From the NCBI GenBank assembly GCA_934716785.1, contig CAKUYM010000144.1, positions 1-10,158 of the forward strand: 10,158 nucleotides of DNA, written 5' to 3'. Shown piece after piece: positions 1-6,743 of the stretch. The notes below the pieces were generated by a model. That model saw only the letters and a program-made list of their open reading frames with translations, searched no databases and was not told where the DNA came from. Position numbers and translations under genes: made by a program. Source of the DNA: an uncultured Bacteroides sp. GTDB taxonomy: Bacteria > Bacteroidota > Bacteroidia > Bacteroidales > Bacteroidaceae. Numbering within the stretch: the stretch's first letter is position 1; every line of letters begins with the position of its first letter.

Positions 1-240
1 GGCAAGGGGACTCTGCAAAAAAACTCGTCCGAAACGGATGGGGAAACGGAGCAGGAGTTGAAGGCTCGCTTTGAGCACAGCCAGAAGATTCTTGACATCC
101 GGCAGAAATATTACAAAAAGTACAGTGAGTTCTTGACGCAAAAACAAATTAAGCGGGTGTATGAACTGGAGCGGCAAATGATGAACCGTTTGGCTAAGCA
201 GAAAGGCAAAGGCGGCAGGACCGAAGGTAAGAGACAATGA
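1..240 (+). CDS. C-terminal part of an LTxxQ (Spy/CpxP-like) small protein, 5'-truncated by the window edge
   Basis: The frame is open from base 1 and ends at TGA 238-240, giving 79 visible residues; the true start lies upstream. The visible part is highly charged and helical, with the segment YSEFLTQKQIKRVYELE carrying the L-T-x-x-Q motif of Spy/CpxP-like periplasmic proteins, followed by a basic tail (KQKGKGGRTEGKRQ). In Bacteroides, proteins of this look are commonly encoded just after an ECF sigma factor and an anti-sigma-like membrane protein and are probably exported helical proteins of envelope-stress operons. That context cannot be checked here because the upstream genes are outside the window. 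The stop overlaps an ATG (ATGA at 237-240) of the next gene, so the two are probably co-transcribed. A TTG at 58 is in frame, but the reading frame continues upstream of it, so it is unlikely to be the start. The family call is moderate; coding status is good. Confidence 0.7.
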   Translation, partial: GKGTLQKNSSETDGETEQELKARFEHSQKILDIRQKYYKKYSEFLTQKQIKRVYELERQMMNRLAKQKGKGGRTEGKRQ

Positions 241-254
241 CAGGTTTATTAGAG

Positions 255-1022
255 ATGAAACATAGATTTTTAATTTTAGCATGGGCAGCAATGGTTGTTG
301 CCCTTGCTTCATGTTCGAAAGAAGAAGAGAAAACAGAAGAGGTGGTAGACGAACCGGCGACTGAGGAGGTGGAGTTTACTTATGGGCAAGGACAGTATTC
401 CGGTGTTGTTCTTCCTTACAGGAAGGCCGTGATTTCCGCATCCGATGAAGGTAAGGCGTCCTTGGTGCTGTATCTGCATGGCGGCACAAGCAAGGGTGCG
501 GACAATGAAGCTCCCATAAAGGAGAAGGGAGTGGGGACGATAAGCAGCTATTTGGCATCGAATCACATCAAAGCCATGTTTGTGGTGCCGCAGTGTCCCA
601 AAGATAAGTCGTGGGGCGGAAGCATGAATGAAGTGCTGTCGCAGTTGATTGCCGATTGTGTGGCAAGCGGTACTGTCGATACCGGACGTATCTACTTGAT
701 GGGTGGCTCTATGGGAGGAAGTGGCACATGGAGTATGCTGTCGGCCTATCCCTCTTTATTTGCTGCGGCTATGCCTGTGGCAGGAAATCCGGCAGGGTGC
801 ATAGCCGCTAATGTGGCAAGCACTCCGGTCTTTACCGTCATGGGTACTTCGGACAGAATTATGAACATAGACGTTGTTGAGGCTTTTGTGAACCAGCTTG
901 TCGGACTGAAGGATGATGCCGTGTTGGAAATAGAAGACGGATGGACGCACGAAGTGACTTGTACCGAAAGTTATACAGATACCCGTCTCGGTTGGCTGTT
1001 CGGGCATACAAGGCAGAAGTAA
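255..1022 (+). CDS. Lipoprotein alpha/beta hydrolase (esterase/peptidase-like)
   Basis: The protein has 255 residues from ATG 255. It begins MKHRFLILAWAAMVVALASC, a short basic n-region, a hydrophobic core and a lipobox L-A-S-C, so it is probably lipidated at Cys20 and anchored in the envelope, with an acidic linker (KEEEKTEEVVDEPATEEVE) after it. The remainder fits a compact alpha/beta hydrolase: strand and oxyanion region LVLYLHGG, nucleophile elbow GGSMGG with Ser152, probable acid Asp200 in VMGTSDR, and probable base His232 in DGWTHE. The pattern resembles LpqC/PHB-depolymerase-like and prolyl-oligopeptidase-like esterases; the substrate is unknown. An in-frame ATG at 237 overlaps the previous stop (ATGA) and could give translational coupling, adding MTGLLE; the later start is preferred because it gives the cleaner signal peptide. 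The protein probably shares a transcript with the LTxxQ gene, suggesting an envelope-stress or surface role (inference). Confidence 0.88.
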   Translation: MKHRFLILAWAAMVVALASCSKEEEKTEEVVDEPATEEVEFTYGQGQYSGVVLPYRKAVISASDEGKASLVLYLHGGTSKGADNEAPIKEKGVGTISSYLASNHIKAMFVVPQCPKDKSWGGSMNEVLSQLIADCVASGTVDTGRIYLMGGSMGGSGTWSMLSAYPSLFAAAMPVAGNPAGCIAANVASTPVFTVMGTSDRIMNIDVVEAFVNQLVGLKDDAVLEIEDGWTHEVTCTESYTDTRLGWLFGHTRQK

Positions 1023-1032
1023 TAAATAAGTT

Positions 1033-1060
1033 AGGTACGAATGGCAAGCCATTCGTACCT
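1033..1060. terminator. Perfect palindrome between convergent genes, likely bidirectional terminator
   Basis: AGGTACGAATGG (1033-1044) and CCATTCGTACCT (1049-1060) are perfect reverse complements with a CAAG loop, a 12-bp stem. It starts 11 bases after the lipoprotein stop and ends 34 bases past the stop of the converging MFS gene. On the - strand it is followed by the T-rich AACTTATTTATT, which fits an intrinsic terminator of the efflux operon; on the + strand no T-run follows. A small extra hairpin GCAC-GCG-GTGC lies at 1074-1084. Confidence 0.7.
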
Positions 1061-1093
1061 GGTGAAATAGTATGCACGCGGTGCTACCTCTAC

Positions 1094-2710
1094 TTAATCC
1101 TTTTTAGACTTAGACAACGTATGCGTCGTGCGCCAAAAGGTTCCTTTCACTTCGCGAGCCACCTCTTTCCAGCTCGGCATACTTTTCAAGGAACGGCGGA
1201 TCGGAAAATCATAAAGCAGCAACAGTAAGAACAGGAAGATGCAGGCGTAAGCCACCCAACCGTAAATCTGCTTGATGCTCACTTCCATTATCTGACTGAT
1301 AAAACCTTCCATATACTCACCGAGGTTGAACGGACTGCTGCTGAAAGACACACGGTCAATTGCCGCTCCGTAGCGTGCCAGATTGTCGGGAATGTAATAA
1401 GCCAATCCCTGCGCATAGACAGCACCGCCCAACACCCCGCCGACAACCATGTGGAGCATGTTGAACACACTCAGCCCCTGAAAGAAATGCTGGAAAGTCA
1501 TAATCTCTTCCAAGCATACCATGAAAGTGGCGCTTAACACCGCATAGGCAAATCCCCGGCATACCGTTGGCAGATAGAGCTGCGAGATGTGAATGTCGGC
1601 AGATAGCGTCAGATAAAACCCTACCAGATAACCGATAAGTCCTATGAACCCGACAATGACAAGCCGCACGTAATTGTATTGTCTGACGTGCATCCACCAA
1701 TAGGAGAACACACAGCCCGATATGATACCGATAATGGCAAACCAGTCCAATTGCACGCTTACCAGTTCTTCGTACTTCATCACCTCCTCATAGAACACCT
1801 CTTCCAGCACATGTTCCGTTGCGAGAAATGCCTCCACCAATGTGATCAGCCCCAATAAAGGCAGGAAATAGCGATAGCTCCATATCTTCGGCTCCAGGAA
1901 CGGATGGCGGATGGTCATCATGCGCCAGATACAGAAAGACAGCGTAACGATAATTGCTACCGACAACTGCCGGATGACCGGACTGTTCCACCAGTCATAC
2001 CAGTCACCGTAGTTGAAGAGAAACGCAACCTCTGCCAGCAAAGCCGCCCATAGCGCTGCTCCCAACCAGTCGATACCGAACAACGGAAATTTGCGCATAA
2101 ACCGGAAATGCTTTACGCAAACGGTCTGTATCAGCAGGACTATTATCATCAATCCGGCAATGAGAAGATGCATATACGTCCAGTGATAATGATACATCAA
2201 GTAGGTTGTAATCAAGTCGGACAATTGCATACTGCCCAATATGACGATATGAAGCCAGGGGAAGAATACGGTAAAATCCCGCTTGGGCGTCATCCACAAC
2301 TGGATGTTGGACATACATTCAAAAGTACCCTGAATCTTGCACATTCCCTCGATGAAACATATCAGCCACAATAGCGGCAGAAAAGTGATGTGCGGGGCTA
2401 TCAGATTGCACAGCAGTACGCCCAATGCAGCCGATGTAAGCAGCGTCTTGTTCGTAAAACGGAACTTCATGCGGAACAGCAACGGGAAATAGATTGCCAT
2501 GCCGGCAAGATTGGCGTACATACACATCATGATGTCCTCACGCATCAGCGCCATTCCGCCTACCATGTGATTCAATGCGCCCAAATACACACCGCCCGAA
2601 AGTTGGAAGGTGATGGCAATGAACAGATAAATCCACGGTTGCAGCTTCCGCGGCACGAAACTGCGGAACATGGGCATCACGAAAGGTCCATTTAAAACAG
2701 GTGCTCCCAT
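1094..2710 (-). CDS. EmrB/QacA-like (DHA2) MFS efflux transporter, 14 TM
   Basis: This 538-residue inner-membrane protein is the energised pump of a tripartite exporter, expected to be H+-driven drug or toxic-compound efflux. About 14 hydrophobic segments can be counted (roughly residues 26-44, 60-80, 88-106, 108-125, 148-170, 178-198, 213-233, 247-265, 280-297, 320-340, 348-368, 380-400, 415-435, 482-500), matching the 14-TM DHA2 family and its usual length of about 500-540. The stretch FGIDWLGAALWAALLAEVAF followed by YGDWYDWWNSP resembles the TM7 region and following loop of EmrB-like proteins. The usual MFS motif A between TM2 and TM3 is not recognisable (FRMKFRFTNKTLL instead of a GxLxDrxGrr pattern), so this is a divergent branch. 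The gene starts 4 nt after the adaptor stop and is the last gene of the operon. The ATG at 2710 has AGGTGA about 13 nt upstream; ATG codons at residues 12 and 14 are alternatives. Substrate unknown. Confidence 0.85.
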   Translation of the reverse strand: MGAPVLNGPFVMPMFRSFVPRKLQPWIYLFIAITFQLSGGVYLGALNHMVGGMALMREDIMMCMYANLAGMAIYFPLLFRMKFRFTNKTLLTSAALGVLLCNLIAPHITFLPLLWLICFIEGMCKIQGTFECMSNIQLWMTPKRDFTVFFPWLHIVILGSMQLSDLITTYLMYHYHWTYMHLLIAGLMIIVLLIQTVCVKHFRFMRKFPLFGIDWLGAALWAALLAEVAFLFNYGDWYDWWNSPVIRQLSVAIIVTLSFCIWRMMTIRHPFLEPKIWSYRYFLPLLGLITLVEAFLATEHVLEEVFYEEVMKYEELVSVQLDWFAIIGIISGCVFSYWWMHVRQYNYVRLVIVGFIGLIGYLVGFYLTLSADIHISQLYLPTVCRGFAYAVLSATFMVCLEEIMTFQHFFQGLSVFNMLHMVVGGVLGGAVYAQGLAYYIPDNLARYGAAIDRVSFSSSPFNLGEYMEGFISQIMEVSIKQIYGWVAYACIFLFLLLLLYDFPIRRSLKSMPSWKEVAREVKGTFWRTTHTLSKSKKD

Positions 2711-2714
2711 AAAG

Positions 2715-3749
2715 TTAGTATTTCACCTCACATTCTACATTGAATCCGGCACGCAGGCGCTTCAAGTCATCCGCCTTGTTGCCTTTCAGACTGATGCGGA
2801 CGGGGATTCGTTGTTCTACCTTCACGAAATTGCCGGTTGCGTTATCTTGAGGAATCATCGAGAAGGCCGCTCCCGTAGCATCGGAGATGGACTCCACAAT
2901 CCCTTTGAAAGTGACTCCCGGCACGGCATCCGCTGTTATTTCCACATCGGCTCCTTCACGGATACGGGAGAGTTGTGTCTCGCGATAATTGGCAATCACC
3001 CATAGGTCACTGTTGTCTACGATATCCACCATCGTTTGTCCGGGCTGCACCAATTGTCCCTCCAAGATATCTTTTCTTCCCGTAGTGCCGTCGCACGGAG
3101 CGACAATGACCGTGTAGGAGAGATTCAGCCGGGCAAGCTCCAAAGCAGCTTCCGCCAGCCGGACACCGGCTTCATTTTGTCCCAACCGATGGGTCTGTTC
3201 GCTTTTTGCCAAAGAGGTTGATTGCTTGGCACGCGAAACCTGTTCGTAGCGTGCTTTGGCAGCCTCGTATGCGGTAAGCACATTGTCATACTGCTGTTTG
3301 GTCACAGCATCCTCTTTCAGTAGTTTCTCAAAGCGGGCCAGCTCACGTTTGGCATTTTCCATCTGCACACGCACCTCTTCGATGCCCGCATCGCTTACAC
3401 TCAGGTTGTTTTGAGTGGTGGCAATGCCCACGGTAGTCGCTTGCCGTCCCGCAGTGGCATTGGCCAAATCCGCTTCCGCCTGTGCTACACGCAAGCGGAA
3501 TTCCGCATCTTCGATAATGACAAGCGTGTCTCCTTTGCGTACCTGCTGATACTCTTCAAAACAAATCTTCTTGATAAATCCCGGCACACGGGTATTGATA
3601 GGCGTAATATGTTGCTTCACCTGCGCATTGTCGGTATATTCGATATTTCCCAGATGAATGAAACGGGAACAGACATAAACGGCACCGCCAACGAGAAAAC
3701 AAAGAATCAGGATGTTGTATATAATCTTTTGGGTTTTTCTGACTATCAT
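2715..3749 (-). CDS. EmrA/HlyD-family membrane fusion protein (periplasmic adaptor)
   Basis: This 344-residue adaptor bridges the inner-membrane MFS pump and the outer-membrane channel. It has a single N-terminal membrane anchor at about residues 10-28 and no lipobox, as in EmrA. The next part contains the family signature YTDNAQVKQHITPINTRVPG (38-57), the first half of the lipoyl/barrel-sandwich domain. Residues about 84-206 are Ala/Glu/Gln-rich heptad sequence forming a long alpha-helical hairpin that would dock to TolC. LSYTVIVAPCDGTTGR (210-225) is the second lipoyl half, and GNFVKVEQRIPVRI (306-319) is the conserved beta-barrel segment of EmrA-type proteins. It sits 35 nt after the TolC gene and 4 nt before the MFS gene, so one transcript is likely. 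No clear Shine-Dalgarno precedes its ATG; the leader is AT-rich. The family call is secure, the substrate unknown. Confidence 0.92.
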   Translation of the reverse strand: MIVRKTQKIIYNILILCFLVGGAVYVCSRFIHLGNIEYTDNAQVKQHITPINTRVPGFIKKICFEEYQQVRKGDTLVIIEDAEFRLRVAQAEADLANATAGRQATTVGIATTQNNLSVSDAGIEEVRVQMENAKRELARFEKLLKEDAVTKQQYDNVLTAYEAAKARYEQVSRAKQSTSLAKSEQTHRLGQNEAGVRLAEAALELARLNLSYTVIVAPCDGTTGRKDILEGQLVQPGQTMVDIVDNSDLWVIANYRETQLSRIREGADVEITADAVPGVTFKGIVESISDATGAAFSMIPQDNATGNFVKVEQRIPVRISLKGNKADDLKRLRAGFNVECEVKY

Positions 3750-3784
3750 AATTTTATTCTATTTATAAAGTGAATGAGTGACTA

Positions 3785-5104
3785 TCAAAGAGTATGTGTG
3801 ATGTATTTCATCTTATAATAACTGTAAATCACGTTGATGCGTGCATTGACCAGATTCAGGTCGGCACTCAGCTTCATATTGCTGGCATCGAGCATATCCG
3901 TAAGCAGGGCAAGGTCGTTCTTGTAGCGATTGCTTGTTACGCTGTAATTCTGGTTGGCAAGCTCCACGCTTTTCTCCTGTGTGCGAAGATCGGTGAAAGA
4001 GGTCAGGAAATTGACATAATTGGCCTGTACTCCGTTCTCTATCTGCTCCTGTGCCAGTGAATATTCTTCTTGTGCCCGGCGCACGTTAAGTTTGGCTTGG
4101 CGCACTTTCTTGTTGTTCTTGAACAGAGAAGAAAGATTGTACTTGATGCCTACTCCTACATACCAATAGTTGAAGTTATTGTCAAGCACGGGGACTTCGA
4201 TGGTGATGGGGCCGTCCAGATGCTCACCCGCCACAAGGGCTATTTTCGGGAGTAGTTCCGAGCGTTCCAGCTTCACTTTCTGTTCGTTCATTTTCATCGC
4301 CAATTGAGCTTGCTGCAGCCCCACGTTGCTTTGCGAAGCCAGCAGTTGCCAGTCGTTTTCAGTCAGTGCTTTCACCTCTTCGTCCAGCAACGTGGAGTCG
4401 GGGACGATTTCCGTTCCGGCAGGAAGATGCAGCGTAGTTACCAACTGGTGGTTCATTATCTTGCATGCGTCCTGCACCTTTGCCAGTTGTAGCTTCAAAG
4501 TCTCTTTTTGTAGTTCGTAGCGGGTGATGTCATTCTTCAGAGCCGTCCCCTGCGTGCGCCGGGCTTCCATATTGCGAATCACCTGCTCGGTCAAGTCAAG
4601 GTTCTTCTGCAATACTTGCACCTGATTATTCAGTTTGTACAAATCAAGATAGTAGCCGGTCAGCAGAAAACGTATCTCCTGACGGTTTTTCTGCCAGTCG
4701 AGCTCCGCCATCTGTTGTCCCAATTCCGCCAAGGAAATGCTACTGTTGATAGCTCCTCCGGCGTAGATGACCTGCTGCGCTTCCAGTGCAAAGTTGTTGC
4801 CGAAATGCGGCATGGGGATATTCTGCCCATTCTTGAAGTCGCGGTCCCACAGATACCCGTCGCCCAAATAACTGAAAGAAAGCGATGCGCCTATATCCGG
4901 CAAACGTTGTGATTTAGCAGCCTTCAAAGCCTCATCGGCAGCCTCCTTTCCGGTTCTGTATGTTTGGATACTCTGACTGTTCTCGTCTGCCAGACGGAAC
5001 ATCTCGTTAATGCCCAGCACTTTTCTGTCGAGTGTCTGGGCAAATAAACCCTGGCTGCATAGCACTGCGCATAGCGGCACTATGAGCCATCTTTTTTTGC
5101 TCAT
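3785..5104 (-). CDS. TolC-like outer-membrane efflux protein
   Basis: This 439-residue protein is the outer-membrane channel of the tripartite pump. It starts with a Sec signal peptide (MSKKRWLIVPLCAVLCSQGLFA, probable cleavage before QTLDR) without a lipobox Cys at a suitable place. The mature part has the two-fold repeated coiled-coil and beta layout of the OEP/TolC family: NEMFRLADENSQSIQTYRTG and ALKAAKSQRLPDIGASLSFS in the first half, then a second repeat with LLPKIALVAG, GVGIKYNLSSLFKNNKKVRQ and a long amphipathic helix towards the C-terminus (SLAQEQIENGVQANYVNFLT). Length is typical for the family. It is the first gene of the operon and is followed by the adaptor and the MFS pump; outer-membrane factor first is a common order in Bacteroidetes. 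The ATG at 5104 is preceded by AT-rich sequence without a Shine-Dalgarno. It might also serve other pumps such as the neighbouring RND system (inference). Confidence 0.92.
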   Translation of the reverse strand: MSKKRWLIVPLCAVLCSQGLFAQTLDRKVLGINEMFRLADENSQSIQTYRTGKEAADEALKAAKSQRLPDIGASLSFSYLGDGYLWDRDFKNGQNIPMPHFGNNFALEAQQVIYAGGAINSSISLAELGQQMAELDWQKNRQEIRFLLTGYYLDLYKLNNQVQVLQKNLDLTEQVIRNMEARRTQGTALKNDITRYELQKETLKLQLAKVQDACKIMNHQLVTTLHLPAGTEIVPDSTLLDEEVKALTENDWQLLASQSNVGLQQAQLAMKMNEQKVKLERSELLPKIALVAGEHLDGPITIEVPVLDNNFNYWYVGVGIKYNLSSLFKNNKKVRQAKLNVRRAQEEYSLAQEQIENGVQANYVNFLTSFTDLRTQEKSVELANQNYSVTSNRYKNDLALLTDMLDASNMKLSADLNLVNARINVIYSYYKMKYITHTL

Positions 5105-5235
5105 AAAATGAAAAGAAATTTAGTTGATAATGGAAATAATGGTAAATATACGCTCCCGTATCCTACCTCTCTTGAAGAGGGAAAAATGGGAATTCCGTGT
5201 TGCGATAATGCGATAAGTGGAATTCGGATGGAAAG

Positions 5236-5311
5236 TTATCAAATTTGTACAGCTACACCCCAGCCGTGGAAGTCATGCACTTTATTCTTGTAGCGAATGG
5301 AAATTTGATAA
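5236..5311 (-). promoter_or_regulatory. Nested inverted repeats in the predicted TolC-operon leader, possible structured RNA
   Basis: TTATCAAATTT (5236-5246) and AAATTTGATAA (5301-5311) are perfect 11-base complements. Nested inside them, GCTACA (5252-5257) pairs with TGTAGC (5289-5294). Inside that, two short hairpins are possible: CCA-GCCG-TGG (5260-5269) and AAGT-CATGC-ACTT (5270-5282). Read on the - strand this gives a stem, an internal loop, a second stem and a multi-branched head, located within the predicted 5' leader of the operon about 130 nt before the TolC start. A second TTTGATA at 5326-5332 could compete for the same partner. No known riboswitch class was recognised, and no terminator T-run follows. 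The base pairing is seen directly; its function is only inferred. Confidence 0.35.
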
Positions 5312-5357
5312 TACTTCAGTTTCATTTTGATACTTGTTTTCTATATTTTTCGGAGGG

Positions 5358-5365
5358 CAAAATTA
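5358..5365 (-). promoter_or_regulatory. Predicted Bacteroides -7 promoter element for the TolC-EmrA-EmrB operon
   Basis: On the - strand this reads TAATTTTG followed by C, matching the Bacteroides -7 consensus TAnnTTTG. Transcription would start near 5350, giving a leader of about 245 nt before the TolC ATG. No good -33 TTTG is seen at the expected distance, so an activator may be needed. A second match, TATATTTG on the - strand at 5403-5410, is an alternative and also lacks a clear -33 box. Confidence 0.45.
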
Positions 5366-5592
5366 CGGAAAATATCAGGTAAGTTGTAACCCTATATATG
5401 TGCAAATATAATGTTTTTTAACGGTTGACGAGACGTGGGTTCATGTAGGAGAGACGAGACAAGGATGTAGGAGACAGGGAGAGTACATGTACAAGAGTGG
5501 ATAGACCCGGATACTTGATTGGGGATAGTAATGTACTACAAGTATGCAATGCTGGTACTACATTCAATAACTTTGGATGCAGTGTTCGGTTC

Positions 5593-5684
5593 GTTCCACC
5601 TTGGTGGAACTAAAGAAACACCCGGGTGGAACTAAAGGGAAACCTTGGTGGAACTAAAGGAACACATAGGTGGAACGAATAACA
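5593..5684. repeat. Palindrome plus four GGTGGAAC repeats with an exact 22-bp period
   Basis: GGTGGAAC occurs at 5603-5610, 5625-5632, 5647-5654 and 5669-5676, spaced exactly 22 bp. The first three continue as GGTGGAACTAAAG and then an A-rich GAAACAC-like tail; the fourth diverges after GGTGGAACGAA. The first copy is preceded by an inverted copy, making the palindrome GTTCCACCTTGGTGGAAC (5593-5610). The period is about two helical turns, so all copies face the same side of the DNA, and it is not a multiple of three, which argues against a coding repeat. Possible readings are a multi-site operator, a short intergenic repeat family, or tandem slippage products. The function is unknown. Confidence 0.85.
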
Positions 5685-5770
5685 ATTAGCAAGCGGATTG
5701 CTTGATATCCGCAGTCCGACTGTCTCAATGAGGCTTGTTCTCCCGTTCGCTATTTACAGTTGTCGCTGAA

Positions 5771-6619
5771 TCATATCGAATACTTGCTCTGATACTCTTT
5801 CGGAGAAATCCCTTCGTGGCGTTTGAAGTATCTTCCTAAATAAGACTGATCCGGAAAACCGAGTTTGTCTGCTATCTCCTGTATCGTCAGTTCGGTAGAT
5901 TGCAGCAACACCTTTATCTCCAGGATGGCGAAGTCGTCGATAATCTTTTTGGCGGAATCGCCCGTCACGCTGCGGCAGATTCCCGTCAGATACTTGGTAG
6001 AGATGCAGAGCTTGCCGGCGTAGAAACTCACTTCCCGCTGGGAGATGCAGTTTTCGTGCACCAAGCCGATGAAATGCTTGAATATTTCATCCTGACGGCT
6101 TCCTCCTTCTATCTCCTGCTTGTCGAAATATCGGTAACACTTATCATAGATATCCAGCATGAACGACTGGAGATGATTCTTGGCAATCTGATTTCGAAAG
6201 CGGTTCTCGCGATCGTTGTAGATGGCCTTTGTGGCATGAATCAGGCTTTTGATGGCTCCCGTATTCTCTTTGGGAAGCACATAGCACGGATGCTCCTTTA
6301 TGAACCGGAAAAAGAACGGTTCGAATCGCATGCAGGCTTCCATGAACATCTCTTTTGGGAAACCGAAGTAAGATGCACGGAAGTCATTGCTATAACCGTT
6401 GATGCGGATAATGGTTCCCGGCAGGAGCACCACTTGGGTGTTTTCCGTGATTTCATAATCCTTCAAGTCGATCGTGGCATGCACCCACCCGCTCCGGCAG
6501 AAATAAATGCCACCCCCTTCCAGTTTCCACAGGTGGTGCGTGAGCGGTGTCAGGTTTTCATTAACTCCGGCGATGAAAGGTTCGCGAAGTACGGCCAGGT
6601 TAGAGTCTCTTTCTTCCAT
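5771..6619 (-). CDS. AraC-family transcriptional regulator
   Basis: The protein has 282 residues from ATG 6619. The N-terminal part (about 25-115) resembles a cupin-like sensing domain with short beta-strand segments (GGIYFCRSGWVHATIDL, TQVVLLPGTIIRI). The C-terminal part is the AraC/XylS DNA-binding domain: first helix-turn-helix about 196-218 (EVSFYAGKLCISTKYLTGIC), second about 244-266 (TIQEIADKLGFPDQSYLGRY), closing with FKRHEGISPKEY. Family placement is secure; the ligand is unknown. An upstream in-frame GTG at 6628 would add MYY; the ATG is preferred. It is divergent from the RND efflux operon with 159 bp between the starts, the usual arrangement for a local regulator, and it lies on the same strand upstream of the TolC operon. 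It probably controls the RND operon and perhaps the second pump and itself (inference). Confidence 0.92.
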   Translation of the reverse strand: MEERDSNLAVLREPFIAGVNENLTPLTHHLWKLEGGGIYFCRSGWVHATIDLKDYEITENTQVVLLPGTIIRINGYSNDFRASYFGFPKEMFMEACMRFEPFFFRFIKEHPCYVLPKENTGAIKSLIHATKAIYNDRENRFRNQIAKNHLQSFMLDIYDKCYRYFDKQEIEGGSRQDEIFKHFIGLVHENCISQREVSFYAGKLCISTKYLTGICRSVTGDSAKKIIDDFAILEIKVLLQSTELTIQEIADKLGFPDQSYLGRYFKRHEGISPKEYQSKYSI

Positions 6620-6639
6620 ATAGTACACTTTCTTTTCTG

Positions 6640-6647
6640 CAAAAATA
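6640..6647 (-). promoter_or_regulatory. Predicted -7 promoter element for the AraC gene
   Basis: On the - strand this reads TATTTTTG followed by C, matching TAnnTTTG. Transcription would begin close to 6633, about 14 nt before the preferred ATG, so the leader would be very short and the GTG at 6628 would lie almost at the transcript end. No clear -33 TTTG is present. Confidence 0.4.
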
Positions 6648-6657
6648 GGACTTTTTT

Positions 6658-6692
6658 GCTAAATATTAGCTTTGATGTTCCGAAAATGAACA
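6658..6692. promoter_or_regulatory. Two candidate operator palindromes between araC and the RND operon
   Basis: GCTAA-ATA-TTAGC (6658-6670) and TGTTC-N7-GAACA (6676-6692) are inverted repeats in the short space between the divergent promoters. They lie about 44-78 bp upstream of the RND operon -7 element and just upstream of the araC -7 element, where a regulator could act on both genes. Binding by the neighbouring AraC protein is inferred only from position; AraC proteins often use direct repeats. Confidence 0.3.
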
Positions 6693-6735
6693 AAACTGTA
6701 GATACTATGTTGAGTTTTCTACGACGAAAAGAGAC

Positions 6736-6743
6736 TACCTTTG
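6736..6743 (+). promoter_or_regulatory. Predicted -7 promoter element for the RND efflux operon
   Basis: TACCTTTG followed by C is an exact match to the Bacteroides -7 consensus TAnnTTTG. The T-rich GAGTTTTCT at 6712-6720 lies at about the -33 position but is a poor TTTG. Transcription would start around 6750, leaving a leader of about 30 nt before ATG 6779. Confidence 0.6.

Larger units (their letters stand above)
5105..5770. other. 666-bp gene-free region between the AraC gene and the TolC operon
   Basis: No convincing gene is visible. A 61-codon + strand frame at 5108-5293 has no family resemblance and lies over the presumed leader of the TolC operon. The region holds a TAnnTTTG promoter element on the - strand, nested inverted repeats at 5236-5311, a tandem TGCGATAA pair (5201-5216), two GGAATTC copies 30 nt apart (5189 and 5219), a small hairpin CTCTT-G-AAGAG (5169-5179), a purine-rich segment with loosely repeated ATGTA words (5443-5562), and a strong 22-bp-period repeat (5593-5684). 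On the AraC side, GCGGAT (5693-5698) and ATCCGC (5707-5712) form a weak hairpin that might terminate araC. Confidence 0.75.

Noticed and set aside
5108..5293. 61-codon + strand small protein in the intergenic region
   Set aside because: It has no recognisable family, promoter or ribosome-binding site, and overlaps the presumed leader and inverted repeats of the opposite-strand operon.
5236..5311. Known riboswitch or integron attC site
   Set aside because: No conserved core of the common riboswitch classes and no attC R-box sequences are visible; only the pairing itself is supported.
5483..5492. GTACATGTAC palindrome as an operator
   Set aside because: A 10-bp palindrome of common words, alone and far from any predicted promoter; too weak to call.
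5593..5684. CRISPR array
   Set aside because: The shared core is only 8-13 bp, the unit is 22 bp with no room for spacers, the tails between cores are similar rather than unique, and no cas genes are present.
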